NCBI RefSeq assembly: GCF_021412625.1
Contig: NZ_JAKCFI010000005.1
Span: 434,001 to 498,000 of the forward strand
Length of the DNA: 64,000 nt
DNA from: Myxococcus stipitatus
GTDB taxonomy: Bacteria; Myxococcota; Myxococcia; Myxococcales; Myxococcaceae
Direction: 5' to 3'
Shown: positions 10,351 to 20,474 of the stretch, piece by piece
Layout: the number at the start of each line of letters is the position of its first letter
Numbering within the stretch: the stretch's first letter is position 1
Translations under genes and position numbers: made by a program
Notes under the pieces: generated by a model
Database searches by the model: none
What the model was told of the DNA's origin: nothing
What the model saw: only the letters and a program-made list of their open reading frames with translations

Positions 10351-11079
10351 CTAGAAGCCCAGCCCCCGGCCCGTCATGGAGCGCGAGGGGTCCGGCGGGA
10401 AGGTGTACGTCACCCCGAGGGACATCCAGTTACCACCCAGGTTGAATGATCCAACACGCGCGTCCTGGGGACCGACTGGACCTCGCAGGTAGACGAAGCG
10501 GTACTCGGCGGTGAGGCCCCAGTTGGCGGACAGGCGCCAGGTCGCCCCGAGCGACGCGGCGTAGGCGCGCGTGGTGTCGTCCTGCACGCCCTCCCCCGCC
10601 CGCTCCGAGCTGACGAGCGCCGGCCCGAGGAACAGGCCCGCGAAGGGCACGAGGCCATAGGGGCCCACCTCCGGCAGCACGGTCTGGAAGCGCAAGCCGA
10701 TGAGCGCGCCGTAGCCGAACGTCTTGATGCTCCGCTCGAACGGGGCGTCGGCCGGGGTGGCGCCGGGCTGGGTGACCTGGAGCGTGGAGCCGGTGGCGAA
10801 CAGGTCGATGCCCACCTCCACCATGTCCGTGAAGGCGTAGGCGAACGTCGCCGTCCCCAGTGGGCCGCCGCCCGCCCTGGCCGCGCGAGCCAGGCCTTCG
10901 TTGCCGGGCCTGCCGTACCAGCGCTCGTAGAAGGTGTTGTTGGAGGTGACGCGCCAGCCCGCCTGGACGGTGATGCGTCCCACGCCGTCGAGCGACGTGG
11001 GGACGTCCTCCTCTTCATCCTGGGCGACGGCGGGAGCGGCGATGAGCAGGGCGAGCAACGACAGGAGGCGACGGGGCAT
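10351..11079 (-). CDS. Outer-membrane beta-barrel protein
   Basis: A 242-residue protein with a clear signal peptide (cleavage after AVAQ, about residue 20). The mature part is made of alternating aromatic/apolar beta strands (for example TATFAYAFTDMVEVGIDLF, ASLGATWRLSANWGLTAEYRF) and ends in Phe, as outer-membrane barrels do. Function is unknown. It follows a small 51-residue gene by 27 bp and probably shares its promoter. Confidence 0.78.
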   Translation of the reverse strand: MPRRLLSLLALLIAAPAVAQDEEEDVPTSLDGVGRITVQAGWRVTSNNTFYERWYGRPGNEGLARAARAGGGPLGTATFAYAFTDMVEVGIDLFATGSTLQVTQPGATPADAPFERSIKTFGYGALIGLRFQTVLPEVGPYGLVPFAGLFLGPALVSSERAGEGVQDDTTRAYAASLGATWRLSANWGLTAEYRFVYLRGPVGPQDARVGSFNLGGNWMSLGVTYTFPPDPSRSMTGRGLGF

Positions 11080-11106
11080 CGAACCGAGGGGGCGAGAGGG
11101 CGAACG

Positions 11107-11262
11107 TCAGGGACGCCTGGGGCGCACGGCGATTTCGAGGAACGTGGTCTGTCGCCCGCGCAGGGAGGCGACGAGACAGCGAACCACGCACAGCGCGCCG
11201 AATTCGCGGAGCACCACGCCGAGGTTGGACACCACGTCCCGCAGGGTGATCACACCGCGCAT
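11107..11262 (-). CDS. Conserved-looking 51-residue basic protein
   Basis: Starts at the ATG at 11262, preceded by GGGAG at good spacing. The protein begins MRGVITLRDVVSNLGVVLRE and ends in an Arg/Pro-rich tail; it is a mix of short amphipathic helix and beta stretch with two cysteines. A promoter-like pair lies about 65 bp upstream. Combined with the good ribosome site this supports a real small gene, but I recognise no family. A longer in-frame start at 11301 lacks a ribosome site. Confidence 0.5.
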   Translation of the reverse strand: MRGVITLRDVVSNLGVVLREFGALCVVRCLVASLRGRQTTFLEIAVRPRRP

Positions 11263-11328
11263 GTGCCACTCCCTCGCGTGCGTCGCGTTCGTCCGTGTCA
11301 CGTCCGCCCGGTGCTACAGGCGTGTGGC

Positions 11329-11356
11329 ACCGTACCAGCGACCTCCCACGCGTCAA
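11329..11356 (-). promoter_or_regulatory. Candidate promoter for the 51-residue gene and beta-barrel
   Basis: On the minus strand TTGACG (11351-11356) and TACGGT (11329-11334) are separated by 16 bp. The -35 box matches five of six consensus bases and the -10 box three. Confidence 0.4.
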
Positions 11357-11416
11357 CTTTCCAGCCGCGTAAGGGCGCGAAGGGACTGCGGGATTCCAGG
11401 TGCGGGGGCACGGAGG

Positions 11417-13288
11417 TCAGCGCGCCCGCCGCTCCAGTTCGAGCAGGGGCATCTCCAGCACCACGACCGTGCCGTGGATGCAGGGCGGGTGGAAGTCGGC
11501 CCGGTCCAGTTCGCCCAGGAGCGCGCGCAGCTGCGCGTCCGTGAGGGGCGCGGCCCCCGCCCTGCGCGCCGCGTGGCAGGCCATGACCCGGATGGCCTCG
11601 GCCAGCGTCACCGCGTCCAGCGCGGCGCTCCTCGGCGGCAGCGCGCGGGCGAGCGCCTCCAGCAGCGCGCGGGCGTCCACGCCTTCCAGTCCCGGGGGCA
11701 CCGTCTTGAGCGCGAGCGTCGTCCCGCCGAACGGCTCCACGTCGAAGCCCAGCCGGGAGAGCGCCTCGCGGCCCTCGACCAGCGCCTTCGCGGCCTGGAG
11801 CGGCAGCTCCAGCGTGGTGCCGAACAGCGACGGTGGCGGAGGGCCCTTCGCGTCGTCGAGCGCGCGCAGGTAGGCCGTGAGCCGGGCCCGTTCGAGGGCG
11901 GCGTGCGGGTCGAGCACCACCAGCGTGCCGCCCGGGCCCTCGCAGACGTGGAAGCGCCCGCCCAGCATGCCCATGGGCCGCAGGGCGCCGAAGTAGCCCG
12001 GAGGGGGCGCCTCGTTGAGCTGCGGCTGGGCCTCGCCGAACGCGGGGGCCCGGCCCGGCGCGCCCGCGAAGGGCAGCGGCGTGGGGATGGCCCCCATGGG
12101 CGCGGGGGCTCCGGACAGCGGCGGCGCGCCGGACGTGGCGCCTGGCGCCGGCGCGTCCATGGCGGTGGGCAGCGGGGCGCCCCAGGACGCCTCCTGCGCG
12201 CGGGTGAGGAAGCGCTCGACGGCGAGCGCGTAGTGGGCGGCGTCGCGGGGCTGGGGGGCGCCCGTCGAGGCCGGGTCCACGCCCGCGCCCAGCCAGGGGG
12301 CCGCGCGCAACATGCGGTTGAGCGCGGCGCTGATGGCCTCGTAGACGCCCCGGGCGTCGGCGAAGCGGACCTCCAGCTTCTGGGGGTGGACGTTGACGTC
12401 CACCGCCACCGGGTCCACGTCGATGTTGAGCACGACGACGGGCTGGCGCCCCGCCGCGAGGAAGTCCTGGTAGGAGCGCTGGATGGTGCCGATGAGGCCC
12501 CGGTCCCTCACGAAGCGGCGGTTGACGAAGGTGTAGAGGCCGCGCGCGTTGGGGAAGGTGAACTCGGGCGAGGCCGCGTAGCCGGTGACGCTGACCCCCA
12601 GGCGCCGCTCCTCCACCGGGAACAGGTGCGGATGGACCGCGGGCCCCAGCGCCGCGGCGATGCGCTCGCGCGGGTCCTCCGGGCACGCGGGGCTGGAGAA
12701 CAGCTCGTTGCCATCATGGGTGGCGAAGAAGCCCACCTCCGGGTTGGCCAGGGCGAGCCGGACGACGGCCTCCTCGGCGTGCTTCAGCTCCGTGTCGCTG
12801 CGGCGCAGGAACTTGCGGCGGGCGGGCACGTTGAAGAAGAGGTCCTCCACGGTGATGACGGTGCCGGTGCGCGGCGGCGCGTCCTCGATCACCGGGTCCA
12901 GGCCGCCCTCCAGCGACACCCGCGTGCCCACGTCCGCGCCCACCTCCGCGGTGTGGATGGAGAAGCGCGACACGGAGGCGATGGCCGGCACCGCCTCCCC
13001 CCGGAAGCCCATGGAGTCGATGTGGAAGAGGTCGTCCAGTTCGCGCAGCTTGCTGGTGGCGTGACGCTCCAGACACAAGGCGGCGTCGTGGCGGCCCATG
13101 CCGTGGCCGTCGTCCGACACGATGATGCGGTCCACGCCCCCACCCGACAGGTCCACGCGCACGGTGCTGGCGCCGGCATCCAGCGAGTTCTCCATCAGCT
13201 CCTTCACCACGGACGCGGGGCGCTCCACCACCTCGCCGGCGGCGATCTTGTTGATGAGGACGTCACTGAGGCGTGCGATGCGGGCCAT
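11417..13288 (-). CDS. mutL: DNA mismatch repair protein MutL
   Basis: A 623-residue MutL, the ATP-dependent mediator between MutS and downstream repair. The GHKL ATPase domain is intact: IAAGEVVERPASVVKELMEN near 15-34, DDGHGM near 59-64, GFRGEA near 93-98, followed by the DFFNVPARRKFL-like motif (LFFNVPARRKF). A long Pro/Ala-rich linker (about 340-420) leads to the dimerisation domain. There the endonuclease motif DQHA(X)2E(X)4E reads DPHAALERARLT from Asp460: Gln and the last Glu are missing. The C-terminal CPHGRP-type motif reads CIHGTV. The nicking activity may therefore be lost or altered. The gene is divergent from the SDR gene. Confidence 0.95.
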   Translation of the reverse strand: MARIARLSDVLINKIAAGEVVERPASVVKELMENSLDAGASTVRVDLSGGGVDRIIVSDDGHGMGRHDAALCLERHATSKLRELDDLFHIDSMGFRGEAVPAIASVSRFSIHTAEVGADVGTRVSLEGGLDPVIEDAPPRTGTVITVEDLFFNVPARRKFLRRSDTELKHAEEAVVRLALANPEVGFFATHDGNELFSSPACPEDPRERIAAALGPAVHPHLFPVEERRLGVSVTGYAASPEFTFPNARGLYTFVNRRFVRDRGLIGTIQRSYQDFLAAGRQPVVVLNIDVDPVAVDVNVHPQKLEVRFADARGVYEAISAALNRMLRAAPWLGAGVDPASTGAPQPRDAAHYALAVERFLTRAQEASWGAPLPTAMDAPAPGATSGAPPLSGAPAPMGAIPTPLPFAGAPGRAPAFGEAQPQLNEAPPPGYFGALRPMGMLGGRFHVCEGPGGTLVVLDPHAALERARLTAYLRALDDAKGPPPPSLFGTTLELPLQAAKALVEGREALSRLGFDVEPFGGTTLALKTVPPGLEGVDARALLEALARALPPRSAALDAVTLAEAIRVMACHAARRAGAAPLTDAQLRALLGELDRADFHPPCIHGTVVVLEMPLLELERRAR

Positions 13289-13390
13289 GCGGATCCACCA
13301 CCCTCCGCCAGCGGGACGACGTTGTCCAGCAAGACGCGACCGGACCGGGCTGACATTCGGGAGCGGCTGGGCTAACAGGAGTGCCTGCGT

Positions 13391-14356
13391 ATGGACGTGT
13401 CACGACCAGGCAAGGGGCGGTTGCGCGTCGCGGTCACCGGAGCCAGCGGCGAGTACGGGAAGCTGTTGCTCCCGCTGCTCGAGCGGGATCCCGACGTGGA
13501 GAGCATCCTCGTGCTCGACGTCGCCCGGCCGGAGGGCGACAAGGTCGACTTCCATCGGGTGGACCTCACCCGCCACGACGCCGAGGCGGAGCTCACCGAC
13601 GCGCTGACCGACCAGCCCGTCGACGCGCTCTACCACCTGGCGTTCCTCTTCGGCCCCATCCGCAACGGCTCGCTGGCGCACGAGCTGGAGGTCATCGGCA
13701 CGATGAACGTGCTGACGGCGGCGGGCCGCGCGAAGCTGCCCCGGCTGGTGGTGCCCTCGCTGACGGCGGTCTACGGGGCGCGCGGCAACAACCCCGCCCT
13801 GCTGCGCGAGGACTCGCCGCTCCAGGGCTGCCCGAACAGCCGCTTCGTCACCGACAAGGTGGAGGTGGAGGGCCAGGTGCGCGCCTTCCGCGAGCGTCAC
13901 CCGGACATGCGCGTGCTGGTGCTGCGCTTCGCGCCCGTGCTGGGCCCCACCATCGAGAACCCCGTCACGCGCCTGCTCACGCGCACCGCGGTGGTGCCCA
14001 CGCTGCTCGGCTACGACCCGCTGTGGCAGGGCATCCACGAGGAGGACGCCGGCCGGGCGCTGCACCAGGCGCTGCGGGCGGACGCGTCCGGCGAGTTCAA
14101 CATCGTGGGCCGGGGCGTGCTGCCGCTCTCCGGCCTCATCCGCCAGGCGGGGGCCCGCCCGCTCCCCCTCCCGGGGCCTTTGTTCCGTGGCGCACTCCAC
14201 ACGCTGGATGTGGTGGGCGCGGACATGTTGCCGGTAGCCCTTCTCGACTACATCCATTACTCCTGGGTGGCGGACGGCAGGCGTGCCGAAACCGCGCTCG
14301 GCTTCACTCCCATCCACCACGTCAGGGACGCCGCGGCGGCGCTCAGGAGGAGCTAG
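13391..14356 (+). CDS. NAD-dependent epimerase/dehydratase-family (SDR) protein
   Basis: A 321-residue extended-SDR protein with a Rossmann glycine motif TGASGEYG at 16-23 and the usual acidic residue at the end of beta-2 (VLDVARPEGD). At the catalytic site the YxxxK motif reads FVTDK (Phe152, Lys156), so the catalytic tyrosine is replaced. It may bind a nucleotide without classical redox chemistry, or use a different acid. An AGGAG lies 9 nt before the ATG. The acyltransferase gene begins 2 bp after the stop, so the two are co-transcribed and probably act together in lipid modification (inference). Confidence 0.85.
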   Translation: MDVSRPGKGRLRVAVTGASGEYGKLLLPLLERDPDVESILVLDVARPEGDKVDFHRVDLTRHDAEAELTDALTDQPVDALYHLAFLFGPIRNGSLAHELEVIGTMNVLTAAGRAKLPRLVVPSLTAVYGARGNNPALLREDSPLQGCPNSRFVTDKVEVEGQVRAFRERHPDMRVLVLRFAPVLGPTIENPVTRLLTRTAVVPTLLGYDPLWQGIHEEDAGRALHQALRADASGEFNIVGRGVLPLSGLIRQAGARPLPLPGPLFRGALHTLDVVGADMLPVALLDYIHYSWVADGRRAETALGFTPIHHVRDAAAALRRS

Positions 14357-14358
14357 TC

Positions 14359-16395
<2,037 letters not shown>

Positions 16396-16407
16396 GGCGG
16401 GGCCGCG

Positions 16408-17283
16408 TCAGGCGATGACGCGGTTGCGCCCCGTCGACTTCGCCTCGAAGAGGCGCTCGTCCGCCGCGCGCACCAGGTCGCCGGGCTCGCGGTGCAGCGC
16501 CTCCAGCACGGCCACGCCCAGGGAGACGGTGACCGGAATCGCCTGCCGGTCGAACTCGAAGCGCTGCTTCTCCACCAGCCGCCGGACCTTCTCTGCCAGC
16601 TGCTTCGCGCCGGGGAGCGACACCTCCGGCAGCAGGATGCCGAACTCCTCGCCGCCATAGCGGGCGAAGACGTCCTCCCGGCGGATCCGCGTGCGCACCG
16701 TGGACGCCAGCTGCTTGAGCACCGAGTCCCCGGCGAGGTGGCCGAACTTGTCGTTGACGGCCTTGAAGTGGTCGATGTCCATCAGCACCAGCGACAGCGT
16801 CCGCTCGTAGCGGCGGCTGCGGGAGATCTCCCGATCCAACTGCTCGTCGAAGTAGCGGCGGTTGTAGATCTGCGTCAGGCCGTCCATCGTGGTCAGCCGG
16901 TAGATCTCGTCGTGGTAGGCCGCCTCGATGTTGCCGCCCGCGATGTACTTGAAGATGGTGCGGCCGATCTTCACCAGGTCGCCGTTGCGCAGCTCTCGCT
17001 CGCCCTCGACCAGCTCGTCGTTGATGAAGGTGCCGTTGGTGGAGCCCGCGTCGCGGATCCTCACGCCCTCGCGCGTGGCGGTGATGGCCGCGTGGTTGCG
17101 GCTCACCGACTCCTGATCGATCTGGATGTCGCAGCGGGACGAACGCCCGATGAGCGTCTCCTCGCGCGTCAAATCGAACTTCCGCCCCAGGTCCAACCCG
17201 TAGATCACCACCAGCGCCGCGTCGAGGTTGACCGGCCGGTCGGAGATCTTCGAGATGACCGTGACGACCGTCTCCTTCTGCAC
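16408..17283 (-). CDS. FHA-GGDEF diguanylate cyclase
   Basis: A 291-residue protein with an FHA domain (about 40-110: [18 protein letters not shown]) and a GGDEF domain (about 130-291). The active site is GGEEF (210-214), a catalytically competent variant, and the inhibitory site RRED (201-204) lies five residues ahead, so product inhibition by c-di-GMP is expected. The GTG at 17283 is chosen because GGAGG lies just upstream; an in-frame ATG at 17325 would add 14 residues but lacks a ribosome site. FHA suggests control by phosphothreonine on a partner, fitting the many Ser/Thr kinases here. Confidence 0.93.
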   Translation of the reverse strand: MQKETVVTVISKISDRPVNLDAALVVIYGLDLGRKFDLTREETLIGRSSRCDIQIDQESVSRNHAAITATREGVRIRDAGSTNGTFINDELVEGERELRNGDLVKIGRTIFKYIAGGNIEAAYHDEIYRLTTMDGLTQIYNRRYFDEQLDREISRSRRYERTLSLVLMDIDHFKAVNDKFGHLAGDSVLKQLASTVRTRIRREDVFARYGGEEFGILLPEVSLPGAKQLAEKVRRLVEKQRFEFDRQAIPVTVSLGVAVLEALHREPGDLVRAADERLFEAKSTGRNRVIA

Positions 17284-17342
17284 CGTGCCTCCAACAAGCC
17301 CTGACGGAACGCTACCACCCAGCAAATCCCGAAAGCGAGCAA

Positions 17343-17381
17343 CTCAATGGGAGCGCAGGTGGGGAAATCCCACCCATTGAG
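17343..17381 (-). terminator. Two-part hairpin after the large lipoprotein gene
   Basis: An outer stem CTCAATGG / CCATTGAG encloses an inner GGTGGG / CCCACC stem with a GAAAT loop, 26 bp past the stop at 17407 and before the GGDEF gene. It may also be read as an operator of the latter. Confidence 0.55.
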
Positions 17382-17406
17382 AGCCGACCTGCCACGTCAT
17401 CCCCCT

Positions 17407-19998
17407 TCAAGGAATGTCCACGCCCCGGGTGGCGACGACGGGTGGAACGAGCAGCTCGCCTTGTGCGTCCTCGAGCGCCGCCACCAGCGAGACACCGAGC
17501 CCCGAGCAGTCCTTGGGGAGCTGAAGCTCCAGTTCGCCCTGGGTCGAGGCCACGGGGGTGTCCGCCACCAGGACAGTCCCCGCGCAATCAGTAGCACCCA
17601 GCATCGTCACGCGCACGCGGCCGTCGGCGCCGGGGCGGAAGCCGGAGACCTTCACCCGGATGGCGCTCCCCCGGCTCAGCCGCTGCCCCTCCAGTTCCGG
17701 GTAGAGCCAGGACACCTCGGGCCGGCCCACGTCGAGCACGGAGGCCGCGCGCGTGAGGTCACCCACATGCTCCAGCCCGGGGCCCTCCGCGGAGACCAGC
17801 CGCGAGGGGCCCAGCGCGTCCCGCGCGTCGCGGCCCACCACCTGGAGGAGCTCCGCGCGCAGCAGGGCGCGCGTCCCCAGGTGGTCGCCGAAGTAGGTGC
17901 GGTCCGCGAACCCCTCGGGCGGAGACGGGACGCGCAAGCCCTTGCGGGCGTCATCGGGCGAGGCCAGCACGGTCCAGCGGCGGCCCTCCCGGTTGGTGAA
18001 GATCACCCGCAGCAACGTCGCCGGGGCCTCGACGTCCGCGATCAGCTGACGCCCCGCCAGGTCGCCCACCGGGGCGGCGTGGAAGTTGTAGGCCACGGCC
18101 TCGGGGATGGGGAGGAAGCCGGTGGGAGGCTCCACGGGCCGCTCTCCCGCCGGGTCGAACGCCAGCCCGGGCAGGTCCGCGACGACGAAGCTGGAGGCGA
18201 ACCCCGCCGTGGCGTCGTCCCGCGCCGACCGCGACACCGCGCCCACGAGGAGCCGGTAGGGCTGGCCCTCGAGGCCGTGGTGCGCGGGGGCCATGCGCAC
18301 CGACACCACCCCGGGGCGGCCCAGGGGCGAGTCCGCGTCCGTGTTCGGGTCCGCGGGCGAGACGTTGGCGGCGGCGCCCAGGCCCAGCGGCACCAGCCCC
18401 CGTCCAGGCACGGCGACGGTGCTCAACACATAGGCCCGGTCGAGATACGTCCCCTGGTAGCGCGGGAGCGCGGGGACCTTCACCGCGAAGGGGAACGCGA
18501 GGCGGACGCCCTCGAAGTCATGCGTCACGCCCTGCGCGTACTCCACGGCCGCGACGTCCGGAGCCCCCGTGTCGAGCCCCGGCGTGGGCACGAGCGAGAA
18601 GGCGGCGTCGCGCGTCACGGACGAGAAGTAGCGCGTCGACAAGGGCAGCATCCGTCCCAGCACCAGCAGCGGATCCGCGCCGGGCGCCAGGGACGCCAGG
18701 GGCAGCTCGGCCAGGGACATGCTGCCGGTCAGCGCCCACGCCACGCGCGTCCCGCACAGCCCCGCGAGGATGGACGCCTCCGGATCCACCACGCCCGTCA
18801 GCGAGCGATCACACGTCCCCGCCACGCCAGGCGACGACACGGAAGGGGGCTCCGTGCCCTGCAGCCACACCGCGGCGGCCGCCGGCAACGAGAGGCGCTG
18901 CGCGCTCCCCACGTTCAGCTCCACCTCGCGCTCCACCCCCAGCAGCGACTCCAGGGACAGCTCGGAGAAGAGCCCAGGCACGGACAGCCCCGTCACCCCC
19001 AGCTGCAGCGTGGGCGCCGCCGCGTTCCCCATCCCCGTGCCCGTGAACTCCGCGCGCACGCCGCCGGAGGCATCGAGCGGGTTGCGCCGCAACGTGAACC
19101 GCAGGTCCCGGCCCCCATCCCGCATCGAGTGCCGGGCCAGCGTGAGGTAGCCATAGTCCGGGTGGAAGACGGACACGCCCACGTCCCCCGCCGCCGGCAC
19201 CCAGGTCGTGCCATCCGCTCCGGTGAGCCCCAGGCCGCGCCCCACCCCTTCCGAGGTGGAGATCGCCACGGCCGCCCCGCTCACGGGCCGCCCGGTCAGC
19301 TCGTCCACCACGAGCACCCGCAACCCGCCAGGCGCCACCTCGCGAGGCAGCACGGCGACGCGCGCCCGACACCGCGCCGTCCCCACCCGCACCTCCACCG
19401 CGTCCTCCAGGCCCCCCGGCTCACCGAGCACGAAGACGGCGCGGGTCCCGGAGCCGCTCCCCTCCACCGCCTCCGACAGCGCGCCCCACTCCACGCCTTC
19501 GCGAGGCACCACCGGCTGGCCCGACGCGTCCTGCACCCACACCCCGAAGCTCACCGTCGCGCCCGCGGTGCCCACCACGACGTCCGGTGTCACCTGACAC
19601 GACGCCGCGAGGTTGGACGGCGGGGGGAGGACGCAGGCGCCATTGCGGCAGACCTGGTCGACGCCACACTCGACGTCCGTGGCGCACACCGCCACCACGC
19701 AGCGCTGCATGTCGCACTGGCAGCCGAGCACGCCGTTGTCGCACATCGACAGGGCATACCCGCCGCGCCGCGCCGCGCCACAGTCCTCCCGGGTGCGACA
19801 GGCGGGCTCACAGCGGGATAGGGCCGTGTTGCAGATGAACAGCGAGGGGTCCGGGCAGTCCTGGTCGACCGTGCACGGGCCGGGGTTCGACACGCCGCCG
19901 GGGATGAGGGGGATGTCCGCGGAGCTGTCCCCACAGGCAACCAGCATCGCGGCCCACACGGCGCCTGTCAGCAGGAGGAGTCGGAGCGAGGGGGTCAT
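17407..19998 (-). CDS. Large Cys-rich lipoprotein with beta-sandwich repeats
   Basis: An 863-residue protein with a signal peptide and lipobox ending at Cys22 (MLVAC). Residues about 40-130 hold some fourteen cysteines in short CxxDxxC and CxTREDC patterns, like Dickkopf-type cores of myxobacterial surface proteins. The rest is beta-rich, with an Ig-like segment and a carboxypeptidase-regulatory-like unit near 240-300 (VVDELTGRPVSGAAVAIS). No enzymatic motif is seen. It is expected to be attached to the outer membrane. A hairpin follows the gene. Confidence 0.83.
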   Translation of the reverse strand: MTPSLRLLLLTGAVWAAMLVACGDSSADIPLIPGGVSNPGPCTVDQDCPDPSLFICNTALSRCEPACRTREDCGAARRGGYALSMCDNGVLGCQCDMQRCVVAVCATDVECGVDQVCRNGACVLPPPSNLAASCQVTPDVVVGTAGATVSFGVWVQDASGQPVVPREGVEWGALSEAVEGSGSGTRAVFVLGEPGGLEDAVEVRVGTARCRARVAVLPREVAPGGLRVLVVDELTGRPVSGAAVAISTSEGVGRGLGLTGADGTTWVPAAGDVGVSVFHPDYGYLTLARHSMRDGGRDLRFTLRRNPLDASGGVRAEFTGTGMGNAAAPTLQLGVTGLSVPGLFSELSLESLLGVEREVELNVGSAQRLSLPAAAAVWLQGTEPPSVSSPGVAGTCDRSLTGVVDPEASILAGLCGTRVAWALTGSMSLAELPLASLAPGADPLLVLGRMLPLSTRYFSSVTRDAAFSLVPTPGLDTGAPDVAAVEYAQGVTHDFEGVRLAFPFAVKVPALPRYQGTYLDRAYVLSTVAVPGRGLVPLGLGAAANVSPADPNTDADSPLGRPGVVSVRMAPAHHGLEGQPYRLLVGAVSRSARDDATAGFASSFVVADLPGLAFDPAGERPVEPPTGFLPIPEAVAYNFHAAPVGDLAGRQLIADVEAPATLLRVIFTNREGRRWTVLASPDDARKGLRVPSPPEGFADRTYFGDHLGTRALLRAELLQVVGRDARDALGPSRLVSAEGPGLEHVGDLTRAASVLDVGRPEVSWLYPELEGQRLSRGSAIRVKVSGFRPGADGRVRVTMLGATDCAGTVLVADTPVASTQGELELQLPKDCSGLGVSLVAALEDAQGELLVPPVVATRGVDIP

Positions 19999-20174
19999 GG
20001 GGTGCGGCTCCCGGGGGGCGGAACGGCCTGGACCTTACAGGCACGACGCGTGACGCGCGACGGTGCGGAAGGCACATTCCCTTCCACGGAACACGTCGGG
20101 CCCGGCCACCCGCCTCCCCCCGCCACGCAACGGAGGGTTGGCTTTCAGGATGGCACGAATCATCATCGCGCGCG

Positions 20175-20474
20175 ATGGCCCGAAGCGAGCCCAAGTCCCT
20201 CCAAAGCCTCCTTCCCCGTGTCCTCGTCAGGCTGGCCGGTGAATCGGGGCGTGGCCACGCCCTCGCACCTGTCTGGGAAGCCGTGGTGGGCCCCCACATC
20301 GCCCGCCATGCGACGCCACGTGCCCTGGAGGGCGGGACGCTGGTCGTGGCGGTGCTCGGCGAGGAGTGGGCCCGGACGCTGGAGGCCGAGTCGGCCTCGC
20401 TGTGCGCCCGACTCAACGAGCAGCTGGGGGCCGGCACGGTGAGGGCCCTGGCCTTCCGGCTGGAGGGGCGATGA
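20175..20474 (+). CDS. DUF721/DciA-like protein
   Basis: A 99-residue protein with the DUF721 pattern: LLPRVLVRLAG, then VWEAVVGPHIARHATPRALEGGTLVVAVLG (partly quoted) and WARTLEAES. DciA, the studied member, loads the DnaB helicase; many DUF721 proteins are uncharacterised, so helicase loading is only one possibility. The start has no clear ribosome site. The stop overlaps the next gene's ATG (ATGA), so the two are translationally coupled. Confidence 0.8.
   Translation: MARSEPKSLQSLLPRVLVRLAGESGRGHALAPVWEAVVGPHIARHATPRALEGGTLVVAVLGEEWARTLEAESASLCARLNEQLGAGTVRALAFRLEGR

Noticed and set aside
13350-13378. CTGACA-N17-TAACAG as a promoter for the SDR gene
   Set aside because: The -10 box would overlap the Shine-Dalgarno AGGAG of the gene, so the transcript could not contain its own ribosome site.
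13381-14358. Upstream in-frame extension of the acyltransferase gene
   Set aside because: It overlaps the SDR gene fully. AGGAGG just before the ATG at 14359 and the change to normal protein composition fix the start there.
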